Below are positions 27,971-35,216 of a DNA stretch of 35,216 bases, in pieces. Both the position numbers and the translations under genes were made by a program. Source of the DNA: JAKLKS01 sp964370855. Its GTDB lineage: Bacteria; Planctomycetota; JAJSAM01; JAKLKS01. The DNA is taken from the NCBI GenBank assembly GCA_964370855.1, contig CAYJMF010000047.1:1-35216 (forward strand). The letters run 5' to 3'. Below the pieces are notes generated by a model. That model was given only the letters and a program-made list of their open reading frames with translations. It ran no database searches and was not told the origin of the DNA. How positions within the stretch are numbered: the stretch's first letter is position 1; every line of letters starts with the position of its first letter.

Positions 27971-29722
27971 GTGAAGGCCTTCCCCGGTCCGCTCGGCCGC
28001 CTGCGCGATCCCCTGCTGGAGCGGGACTACGTCCGCCTCTGCTCCCGCCCCTCCTTCTTCCGCAACCGCTGCCTCGCCGCCCTCCTCGCCGGGATGGTGG
28101 TGCTCCTCGTCTACGGGGTCTCCGCCGCCGACGACGCGCCCATGGACCGCATGGGGCGCTCCGTGCACCTCGCCTTCACCTGGACGGCGGGGCTGCTCGC
28201 GCTGCTGGCCGCCGTGGGGGAGGCCGCCGTCGCCATCCCCACGGAGAGGGCCACCAACACCCTCGTCGTCCTCCTCACGGTGCCCCTCTCCACCAGGCGC
28301 CTCGCGGCGGGGTTCCTCGGCTCCCGGCTCCTCTTCTCCCTCACGGGCCTGCTGGCGCTGCTGCCCATCGAGGGGTTCGCCCTCCTCCTCGGGGGCGTCT
28401 CCGGGACCGACCTCCTCCTCTCCGCCGCCGCCGTGGGGACGGCCGCCGTCTACGGGGCCTCCGTGGGCATGCTGGCGGGGAACGTTGCCGCCACCCACCG
28501 CGTCGCCCTCGGCCGGTCCATCGCCTTCCTCCTCTTCCACGTGGTCCTCCTCCCCTCCCTGTTCGGCCTCGCCGCGGCCCTGATCGAAACCCGCTGGCGG
28601 GGGGACCCCGGGATGGACGGGGTCCAGGAGGTCCTCGGGTGGTGCGCGGGGATCTCCGTCTTCTCCTCCCCCCTCGGCCCCCTCATCGTCCTCTCCTCCG
28701 GGGGGCTGCCCATCCCCTACCCGGTTCCGGGGTGGGTCCTCCACGGGGGCCCCGCCCTCCTCGCGGCCCTCCTCGGGCTCCTCTCCCTCCGGACCGCGGG
28801 GAATCGCCTCTCCCTGGAGACGGAGAGCGGGATCGTCGCCGCCGGGAGGACCGCGAAGCGCTCCGCCGCCGCGGGCCGCGCCCCCGGCGGCGTGTGGAGG
28901 TTCCCCCTCCTCTGGAAGGAGTCCCGGCCCGCCCGGGAGTGGTGGAAGCGGTGGGCCCTCCGGGTCTCGGTCGGGGGACTCTTCCTCGTCCTCTGCTGGA
29001 TCTTCGTCGACCCGAAGGTACAACGGAACCTGGCCAACGAGGACGGCGGCCCCGGGCGGCGGTACTGGTTCTACGACGCCTTCATCTCGCTTCCCGTCTG
29101 GCTCCTCGCCCTCGGGTTCCTCCCCCTGTCGGCCACCCTCGTGGCGGAGGAGCGGGAGAAGCAGTCCTTCGACCTCCTGCGGGCCACCCCCCTCTCCCCC
29201 GCGGAGTGGTTCCTCGCCCGCCCCCTCGGCCTCGTCGTCAAGGCCTGGCCCTTCTTCGCGGGGATGCTGCTGCTCACCCTCTACGGGGTCGGCGCGGGCA
29301 TCGTCCACTGGCTGAGCCCCCTCTGCTGGGCCGCGGGGGCGATCCTCGTGCTCCCCGGCCTCGCCCTCCTCGGCTTCCGCCTCGGCCTCAAGGCCCCCAC
29401 GGTGCGGGCCGCCAACCGGCGGGCGGGGTTCGTCCTCGTCTTCCTCGTCTTCGGCTACCCCATGACCCTCGGGTTCCTCGCCGCCCTCTTCCGCTGGAAC
29501 GACGACGGGCTCTTCCTCTTCGGGCTCAACCCCTTCTTCGCGATGTCGAGCCCCCTCGTCCTCCTCGCCCGCGCCATGGACGACTCCCCGGACAGGGAAG
29601 TCCTCGTCATGGGCATCTCGGGGATCGTGGGGGGCCTCCTCTGGTTCGGCCTCGGGGCGCTCCTCTGGCGGCGCCTTCCGGGGATGGTGCGGGACGCGTT
29701 CCACGGCAAGGGCGCGGGATGA
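27971..29722 (+). CDS. ABC-2 type permease 1
   Basis: The protein has 583 residues from GTG 27971, seven bases after the ATPase stop and without a Shine-Dalgarno sequence of its own, so it is probably coupled. The N-terminal ABC-2 module starts with an amphipathic coupling-like segment (LLERDYVRLCSRPSFFRNR), followed by helices (LAALLAGMVVLLVYGVS, FTWTAGLLALLAAVGEAAV) and the ERATNTLVVLLTVPLS motif typical of ABC-2 permeases. A second module begins at FPLLWKESRPAREWW (Trp315), with EREKQSFDLLRATPLS as its matching loop. The stop overlaps the next ATG. The substrate is unknown. Confidence 0.88.
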   Translation: MKAFPGPLGRLRDPLLERDYVRLCSRPSFFRNRCLAALLAGMVVLLVYGVSAADDAPMDRMGRSVHLAFTWTAGLLALLAAVGEAAVAIPTERATNTLVVLLTVPLSTRRLAAGFLGSRLLFSLTGLLALLPIEGFALLLGGVSGTDLLLSAAAVGTAAVYGASVGMLAGNVAATHRVALGRSIAFLLFHVVLLPSLFGLAAALIETRWRGDPGMDGVQEVLGWCAGISVFSSPLGPLIVLSSGGLPIPYPVPGWVLHGGPALLAALLGLLSLRTAGNRLSLETESGIVAAGRTAKRSAAAGRAPGGVWRFPLLWKESRPAREWWKRWALRVSVGGLFLVLCWIFVDPKVQRNLANEDGGPGRRYWFYDAFISLPVWLLALGFLPLSATLVAEEREKQSFDLLRATPLSPAEWFLARPLGLVVKAWPFFAGMLLLTLYGVGAGIVHWLSPLCWAAGAILVLPGLALLGFRLGLKAPTVRAANRRAGFVLVFLVFGYPMTLGFLAALFRWNDDGLFLFGLNPFFAMSSPLVLLARAMDDSPDREVLVMGISGIVGGLLWFGLGALLWRRLPGMVRDAFHGKGAG

Positions 29723-31506
29723 GGGCGGTTCTCGGCAGGGACTTCGTCGCCGAGGGGTGCCGGGACCGCGCCTTCGCGCTCCGGACCCTGGCCGGCGGGG
29801 CGGCGGCCCTCCTCCTCGGGACGCGGGCCCTGACGACGCTCGGGGGGGTCGCCCTCGACGAGGCCGGGGCCGAGGCCTTCCGGGGGATCACGGCGGCGCT
29901 GTTCCTCCTGCTCGCCGCGGCCACGCCGGCGCTGCTCGCCCCGAGCCTCCTCGAGGAGCGCCGCGCCGGGACCCTCGACCTCCTCCTCGCCTCCCCCATC
30001 GGCGTCACGGGCCTCGTGGCGGGGAAGCTCCTCTCCCGACTGGGCACCGTCCTCACGTGGGCCGCGGCGGCGCTCCCCCCCCTCTCCCTCGCGCTGCTGT
30101 TCGGGGGCACCCCCTGGTCGCGATTCTTCGACGTCGCCGCGGGGCTCCTCGGCACCGCCGTGGAGGCCGGCGCCCTCGGGCTCCTCGTCTCCTGCGGCGC
30201 CCGGAGGACCGCCACCGCCGCCCTCCTCGCCTACCTCCTCCCGGCGCTCCACTGGGGCATCGTCCCGGCGCTCCGGCAGGCGGGCCTCGCGGGGACGGGG
30301 TCGACGTGGGAGGCGGTGCTCGCGGGGACCACCCCCCTCCCCTTCCTCGAGGGGGCCCTCCCCGGGGCGGGACTGCGCTTCCTCCTCTTCGCCCTCCTCC
30401 TGGCCGCCGCGGCGCTGCCCGCGGCGGGGTTCCTCCTCCTCCGGGAGGCGCCGGCGCGCCGGGCGCCGCGGCGCCGCCGGATGCGGCTCCCCTTCGAGGA
30501 CCGGGTCCGCGCCCTCCTGTTCCGGGACAACCCCGTGGCGTGGAAGGAGTCCCTCTTCCTCGACACCGCGTGGTCGCGCCTCCTCTTCCTCCTCCTCGCC
30601 GGGGTCCTCCTCGCGGGCGAGGCCGCCTTCACGGTCCTCCAGGCGAGGGGGCGATGGGACGCGGAGACGAACCAGGCCTGGCTCCTCGCCTGCTTCTCGG
30701 CCCTGGCCGGCGTGGCCGCGGTGCAGGGGGCCTCCACCGCCTCGGCGGAGAAGAACGGCCCCACCTTCGACATCCTGCGCGCCACGCCCCTCACCTCGGG
30801 GGAGATCGCCCGCGGGAAGCTGGCGGGGCTCTCCGCGGGGCTCTGCCTCCTGATGGCCGTCCCGCTCTCCCACGTCGCGCTGTCCGTGCCCGCGGACTAC
30901 CTGACGGGGAGCGCCGCCGCGGTCACCGCCGTCGCGGGCCTCTTCCTCGTCGGGAACGCCGCCGTCCACGGGCTCGCCTGGGGGTTCGCCACGCGCACGG
31001 GGACCGGGGCCGTGGCCGGGGCCGCCTCGTTCATCGCCTTCTCCCACGGCTCCTGCGGCCTCCTCTGCCCCGCGGCCATCGGGGCGCTCCTCGTGAAGGC
31101 GGCGCGGAAGTCCGCCCCCTCCTTCGAGTACCTCGGCCTCGTCGTGATGCCCGCCGTCCTCTGCGGCTTCCCCTGGTTCCTGCTCTACACGGCCCCCCTC
31201 TCCGTGGACGCCATGGGGAGGGGAGGGGACGGCGGCCTCCGGGGGGGGCCCGGGACCTTCAACCTCATCGGCCTCGTGGTGTTCCTCGGGATGACGGCCC
31301 TCTTCGCCCTCTACGACGCGCGCCGCATGCCGGCCCTCCTGGAGCGGGAGATGTTCCGGCTCTCCCGGGGGGAGACCGACCACTGGGACGGCCCCGAACG
31401 GATGCGCGCGCAGATGATCCTCTGGGAGGCGCAGGCCGTGGCCATCGCGAAGCGGGCGAAGGCGGAGGACGCTGCACGGGGGAAGACCCCGGGAGGGCTC
31501 CCGTGA
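29719..31506 (+). CDS. ABC-2 type permease 2
   Basis: The protein has 595 residues, with its ATG overlapping the preceding TGA. It opens with MRAVLGRDFVAEGCRDRAF, shared with permeases 3 and 4. Module 1 has about six hydrophobic helices and LEERRAGTLDLLLASPI; module 2 begins at NPVAWKESLFLDTAWS (Asn271), with TFDILRATPLTSGEIARGK. The two-module layout implies a polypeptide equivalent to two ABC-2 half-permeases. A charged cytosolic tail (AVAIAKRAKAEDAARGK) ends it. Its TGA overlaps the GTG of permease 3. Confidence 0.88.
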   Translation: MRAVLGRDFVAEGCRDRAFALRTLAGGAAALLLGTRALTTLGGVALDEAGAEAFRGITAALFLLLAAATPALLAPSLLEERRAGTLDLLLASPIGVTGLVAGKLLSRLGTVLTWAAAALPPLSLALLFGGTPWSRFFDVAAGLLGTAVEAGALGLLVSCGARRTATAALLAYLLPALHWGIVPALRQAGLAGTGSTWEAVLAGTTPLPFLEGALPGAGLRFLLFALLLAAAALPAAGFLLLREAPARRAPRRRRMRLPFEDRVRALLFRDNPVAWKESLFLDTAWSRLLFLLLAGVLLAGEAAFTVLQARGRWDAETNQAWLLACFSALAGVAAVQGASTASAEKNGPTFDILRATPLTSGEIARGKLAGLSAGLCLLMAVPLSHVALSVPADYLTGSAAAVTAVAGLFLVGNAAVHGLAWGFATRTGTGAVAGAASFIAFSHGSCGLLCPAAIGALLVKAARKSAPSFEYLGLVVMPAVLCGFPWFLLYTAPLSVDAMGRGGDGGLRGGPGTFNLIGLVVFLGMTALFALYDARRMPALLEREMFRLSRGETDHWDGPERMRAQMILWEAQAVAIAKRAKAEDAARGKTPGGLP

Positions 31507-33335
31507 GGGCGGTCCTCGAGCGGGACTTCCTCTCGGAGATCGTCCGCCCGCGGACCTTCTGGTTCCGCTCCCTGGCGGCGGTGGCGGTCTCCGTCGTCGT
31601 GCTCGGCATCGCCTTCGACAACCACGCCTACTGGCTCCAGGCCCCGGACCGCGCGGCCCGGGAGATCTTCCTCGGGGGGGCCTTCACGCTGCTCGGCCTC
31701 CTGGCGGTGCTGACCCCCCCCACGGTCGTCGGCTCCGTCCTCGACGAGCGGGTCCGGGAGACCCTCCCCCTCGTGCTGGCGGCCCCCGTCCGCCCCTCGG
31801 GCTTCGCCCTGGCGAAGCTCCTCGCCCGCTCGGGGACGGTCTTCGCCTGGGCGCTGGGGGCCGTGGTCCCTCTGACCGCCCTCCTCCTCCTCGGCGGCGT
31901 CTCCGCGGGGGACATCGCCACCCTCGTCCTCGTCGCCGTCGGGTCCGTGGTGGAGATGGCCGCCTTCGCCCTCTGGATCTCCACCGTCTCCCGGCGCATC
32001 GCCACGGCCGCCATCCTCGCCTACCTCGCCCCGGCGCTGCGCTGGGGGGCCTCCATCGGCTTCGCCGCCCTGTTCCTCTCTCCTCCCACGGAGCCCTTCC
32101 GGCAGCTCGCGACCCCGGCCGTCCAGGAGGCCTCCTTCCTGCTCCTCTCCACCACGCCACTCCTCGCCGCGGGCCGCCTCGCCGACGCGAGGGAATACGA
32201 CCGCGAGGTGCAGAGGGCGCTGCGGAGGGGAACGGCGGACGCATCCCCCGTGTTCATGATGACGCCCCGGGGACCGAGGTACGTCCCGCCCCCTCCCCCG
32301 CGCCCGGTCCCCGTGCCCTTCGCCGCCCGCCACCCGGGCATCGTCTACCTCGCCTGGTCCCTCCTCTTCGCGCTGGCCGCCGTGGCCGCCGCCGGGCGGC
32401 GGCTCGCGCGGGAGGCGGAGCCGAGGAGCACCTTCTTCGCCGACCTCTTCGCCTCCGTGATCGGGAGGGGGCGCCGGGGGGGCCGGAACCTCCGCGGCTC
32501 CCCCCCCGGGGAGGGGAACCCCATGGCCTGGAAGGAATCGCGGCTGCTCAACACCGCCGCGTCGCGGCCCCTCTACTACGGGGTCCTCCTCCTCCTCCTC
32601 CTCTCCGTGGTGGTGTACCTCCTCGCCTGCTTCTTCCACCCCAACGCGAGGGACATGGAGGAGGGGGCCCTCGGGGTCCTCGCGGGCCACGGCTGCCTCC
32701 TCGGCCTCGTGGCCGTGGTGGCCTCCGCCGCGGGCATGGCCCACGAGCGGACGACGGGGACCCTCGATCTCATCCGGGCCTCCCGGATCACGCCGAAGGA
32801 GTTCTTCCGGGGGAAGGCCCTCGGGGTCGCCCGTGGCCTCGGCTTCCTCTCCCTCTTCCCCGCCCTCCTCCTCATCATCTGCCTCGCCACGGGGATCCTC
32901 GCCGCCCCGGCGATCCTCGCCTCGGTCTACGCCCTCCTCCTCTCCCTCGCCTTCTGGACGGGGACGGGGCTCCTCTGCGGGATGGTCACGCTGCGGACCG
33001 GCACCGCCGTGAGCCTCGCCGGGGGCGTCTACGGGATCTTCATGGTCGGAGTCCCCCTGCTGGCGGCCCTCCTCGGGCAGGTCTTCAAGGCGCGCGACGC
33101 CGCGGAGTTCCTCGTCGGCCTCTGGCCCCCGGGGACCGCCTACCTCTTCCCCGAGGCGATGCTCCGGTGGACCTACCCCCGTTTCCCGGGGAGCGATTGG
33201 ACCACGCGGCTCAACGACGACCACGAGTCGGCCGTCTTCTGGACCGCCGTCCTCACCGTCGCCGCCGTCGCCCTCCACCTCCTCGGCCCCCGCCTCTCCG
33301 CCCGCCGCTTCGAGCGGGAGCGGGAGAACGGATGA
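31503..33335 (+). CDS. ABC-2 type permease 3
   Basis: The protein has 610 residues from GTG 31503 (GTGA overlap). The opening VRAVLERDFLSEIVRPRTF and the first 150 residues are clearly paralogous to permease 4: VxxLLARSGTVFAWALGA against ILARSGAVLSGALAA, and a RxxETLPLVLAAPVRPSG against QGTLSLVLAAPVHPAG loop. Module 2 starts at NPMAWKESRLLNTAAS (Asn339), followed by RPLYYGVLLLLLLS and TGTLDLIRASRITPKEFFRGK. It is separated from module 1 by a Pro-rich cytosolic stretch (about 255-280). Confidence 0.88.
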   Translation: MRAVLERDFLSEIVRPRTFWFRSLAAVAVSVVVLGIAFDNHAYWLQAPDRAAREIFLGGAFTLLGLLAVLTPPTVVGSVLDERVRETLPLVLAAPVRPSGFALAKLLARSGTVFAWALGAVVPLTALLLLGGVSAGDIATLVLVAVGSVVEMAAFALWISTVSRRIATAAILAYLAPALRWGASIGFAALFLSPPTEPFRQLATPAVQEASFLLLSTTPLLAAGRLADAREYDREVQRALRRGTADASPVFMMTPRGPRYVPPPPPRPVPVPFAARHPGIVYLAWSLLFALAAVAAAGRRLAREAEPRSTFFADLFASVIGRGRRGGRNLRGSPPGEGNPMAWKESRLLNTAASRPLYYGVLLLLLLSVVVYLLACFFHPNARDMEEGALGVLAGHGCLLGLVAVVASAAGMAHERTTGTLDLIRASRITPKEFFRGKALGVARGLGFLSLFPALLLIICLATGILAAPAILASVYALLLSLAFWTGTGLLCGMVTLRTGTAVSLAGGVYGIFMVGVPLLAALLGQVFKARDAAEFLVGLWPPGTAYLFPEAMLRWTYPRFPGSDWTTRLNDDHESAVFWTAVLTVAAVALHLLGPRLSARRFERERENG

Positions 33336-35062
33336 GGGCGGTCCTCGAGCGGGACTTCCTCCGCGAGGTCTCCCGCGGAAGGGCCTTCCTCGTCCGCTCC
33401 CTGGTGGCGGCCATCCTCTCCGCGGCCATCCTCGTCGTGGCCGCCGTGGAGTACGACGAACTGGCCCGGCGCGCCGACGAGGTCGCCGTGGATCTCTTCC
33501 GGGCCGGGGCCTTCTCGCTGCTGGCGCTGCTCGCCCTCTGGACCCCGCCCATGACCGTGGAGGCGATCCTCGAGGAGCGGCAGCAGGGGACCCTCTCCCT
33601 GGTGCTGGCCGCCCCCGTCCACCCCGCGGGCCTCGCCCTCGGGAAGATCCTCGCCCGCTCCGGCGCCGTCCTCTCCGGGGCCCTGGCCGCGGTCCCCTGC
33701 CTCGCGGTGCCGCTGCTCCTCGGCGGCGTCCCCTGGTCCTCCGTCGTGGCCCTCGTCGTCACCACCACGGCCGTCGTGCTGGAACTGGCGGCCTGGTCGG
33801 TCTTCGTCTCCAGCATCTCGAAGCGGCTCGCCACGGCCGTGGTGCTCGCCTTCGTCCTCCCGGCGGCGCGATGGACGGCGTGGGGGGCCCTCAACGCCTG
33901 GGCGGGGGACGGCTCCTTCCATGAGTGGACGGTCCCCCTCGTGACGACCTTCCCCCTCGGCCCCCTCATGGAGATCATGGAGCCGGGCCTGCTGGCAAAG
34001 GAGGTGGGGAGCATCGGGTCCGGGCCGCTTCCCCCCTTCTGGACCTTCCTCCTCGCGCAACCCTGGTGGAGCTGCCTCGCCTTCTCGGCCCTCCTCGCCG
34101 CCCTCTCCGCGGCGGCCTCGGCGCGGCGGCTGGCCCGGGAGGAGGAGCCCTGGTTCCTCACCCTGCCCTCCTTCCTCCGGCGGACCGCGAAGGCGGCGGC
34201 GCCGCGGCCCCCCGCGTCCCCCTTCCCCTCACGCCTTCCCCGGGTCCCGACCCTGCGGCGCCTCTTCGGCCACGGCAGTCCCGGCCTCAACCCCGTGGTC
34301 TGGAAGGAGGCCCGCCAGCTCAACACCGCCACCTCGCGGCCCCTCTACTACACGGTCCTCGTGGTGCTCCTCTGCATCTTCGCCGCGGGTATCGGCGATG
34401 AGAACGAGCGGGACGTCTGGCGCTCCCTGTCCGCGGAGATGGTGCTGCTCTGCCTCGTCGGCTGCGTGCAGGGGGCGGCGGCCTTCGGCCACGAGCGGAG
34501 CCAGGGCTCCTACGATCTCCTCCGCTCCTCCCCGCTCCCGGCCTGGGACATCGTCCTCGGCAAGGTCACGGGCGGGGTCGTCGGCCTCGGCTTCCTCGCC
34601 GCCGTCCCCCTCTGCCACGTCGTCATCGCCTCCCTGTCGGGGACCGTGGAGTTCATCCCCACCCTGGCCGCGCTCCTCCTCTGCTCGACCCTCCCCGTCT
34701 ACTGGACCGTGCAGGGGCTCTCCTGCTCCGCCAACCACGAGAAGGTCCGCCCCGCCATGGTGCGCGCGCTGGCGGCCTTCGGCACGGTCCTCGTGGCTGC
34801 CCCTCTCCTCGGCAGCCTGGGGAGGAAGATCGGCATCCTCGACTGGCGGGATTCCCAGTGGTTCCTCATGGCCACCCCTCCCGCCACCGTCTTCGGGACC
34901 CTGGATGGGTTCCAGGACCTCTTCCGGAACCACACCTGGAACTGGGAGGGGGAGGAGGAGAAGGCCATGGTCTGGTGCGTCCTCATGGCGGCGGGCGCCG
35001 CGGCCCACGTGATCCTGATGCGCTTCCGCCTCGCCGGAAGGTTCGATGCCGATCGCGAATAG
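33332..35062 (+). CDS. ABC-2 type permease 4
   Basis: The protein has 576 residues, with its ATG overlapping the TGA of permease 3. It opens with MRAVLERDFLREVSRGRAF. Module 2 begins at NPVVWKEARQLNTATS (Asn320), followed by RPLYYTVLVVLLCIF and QGSYDLLRSSPLPAWDIVLGK. The close match to permease 3 in both modules points to tandem gene duplication. It is the last gene of the operon, ending in TAG; a REP-like repeat begins at the last base of the stop codon. Confidence 0.88.
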   Translation: MRAVLERDFLREVSRGRAFLVRSLVAAILSAAILVVAAVEYDELARRADEVAVDLFRAGAFSLLALLALWTPPMTVEAILEERQQGTLSLVLAAPVHPAGLALGKILARSGAVLSGALAAVPCLAVPLLLGGVPWSSVVALVVTTTAVVLELAAWSVFVSSISKRLATAVVLAFVLPAARWTAWGALNAWAGDGSFHEWTVPLVTTFPLGPLMEIMEPGLLAKEVGSIGSGPLPPFWTFLLAQPWWSCLAFSALLAALSAAASARRLAREEEPWFLTLPSFLRRTAKAAAPRPPASPFPSRLPRVPTLRRLFGHGSPGLNPVVWKEARQLNTATSRPLYYTVLVVLLCIFAAGIGDENERDVWRSLSAEMVLLCLVGCVQGAAAFGHERSQGSYDLLRSSPLPAWDIVLGKVTGGVVGLGFLAAVPLCHVVIASLSGTVEFIPTLAALLLCSTLPVYWTVQGLSCSANHEKVRPAMVRALAAFGTVLVAAPLLGSLGRKIGILDWRDSQWFLMATPPATVFGTLDGFQDLFRNHTWNWEGEEEKAMVWCVLMAAGAAAHVILMRFRLAGRFDADRE

Positions 35063-35084
35063 GTGCCTGGAAGGTGCCTGGCAC
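35062..35084. repeat. REP-like GGTGCCTGG repeat
   Basis: GGTGCCTGG occurs at 35062-35070 and 35073-35081, and the second copy extends to the palindrome GTGCCTGGCAC (35074-35084). From memory, similar GTGCC-T-GGCAC palindromes occur as dispersed repeats in several bacterial groups, some beside REP-associated transposases; none is visible here. Confidence 0.5.
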
Positions 35085-35144
35085 AGGGTGGAGGGGAAAA
35101 TCCTGCGGTGACCCTGCCATGCCAAGCCCCCTTGGAATCCCGTT

Positions 35145-35161
35145 CCGCGCCTTCGGCGCGG
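35145..35161 (+). terminator. Hairpin after the ABC operon
   Basis: CCGCGCC-TTC-GGCGCGG is a perfect seven-base-pair stem with a three-base loop. It is followed by TTGCGCCCCTTTT, which gives a short U-run, so it is a credible intrinsic terminator 83 bases after the operon. The rest of the window to 35216 is G/C-rich with no gene that I can see. Confidence 0.55.
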
Positions 35162-35216
35162 TTGCGCCCCTTTTGGGGGGGTGCGGGGCGGGGACGGGGG
35201 GGGCCGGCCCCCGGCG

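Overview
This is a very GC-rich, gene-dense bacterial window. It carries an uninterrupted chromosomal-type layout of secreted proteins, lipoproteins, a zinc-ribbon Ser/Thr kinase and a large ABC-2 export operon. The MJ0042-like zinc ribbon fused to a eukaryotic-type kinase with a long C-terminal repeat region, the IPT/TIG surface proteins and the arrays of large ABC-2 permeases all fit a Planctomycetota-like lineage. That assignment is inference, because the window has no rRNA or strong taxonomic marker. TGA is an ordinary stop codon here; many genes end in ATGA or TTGA overlaps with the next gene.  Region 1 (1-8.4 kb): the 3' part of a redoxin/TlpA-like protein preceded by a poly-proline tract, then a 1513-residue secreted protein with six TIG domains, bacterial Ig-like domains and a zincin motif. 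Convergent to it is a secreted subtilisin-family protease with PKD domains. Region 2 (8.6-11.3 kb): a membrane-anchored hypothetical protein coupled to a MauE/DoxX-type protein, a LURP-one-like protein, and a TlpA-like thiol oxidoreductase whose reading frame is interrupted by one in-frame TGA exactly at the first Cys of its CxxC motif. A good bacterial SECIS-like hairpin follows that codon, so I call it a selenoprotein (UxxC). A pyrimidine-dimer glycosylase (endonuclease V family) lies upstream of it.  Region 3 (11.4-17.4 kb): a membrane-anchored protein with carboxypeptidase-regulatory-like domains, tRNA-Ala(CGC), the zinc-ribbon kinase translationally coupled to a small 2Fe-2S ferredoxin, and tRNA-Val(CAC). 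Region 4 (17.4-21.4 kb): a visibly less GC-biased, island-like segment directly behind tRNA-Val. It carries a three-repeat lipoprotein, two small unknown genes, and a HipA-like kinase coupled to a DUF3037 protein. Region 5 (21.4-23.7 kb): a TPR-type lipoprotein and a Zincin_1-type metallopeptidase, divergent from one shared symmetric -10 element only 18 bp wide. Region 6 (23.7-35.1 kb): a seven-gene operon with stop/start overlaps at nearly every junction. It encodes an NHL-type lipoprotein, a signal-peptide protein with a large extracytoplasmic domain, one ABC ATPase and four large, partly paralogous ABC-2 membrane proteins, and is followed by a REP-like repeat and a hairpin.  Several promoters share a TANNAT hexamer followed almost at once by a run of C residues, and several other genes look leaderless. 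The most interesting items are the selenoprotein redoxin with its SECIS, the one-ATPase/four-permease export operon, the HipA-like/DUF3037 island and the symmetric leaderless divergent promoter.
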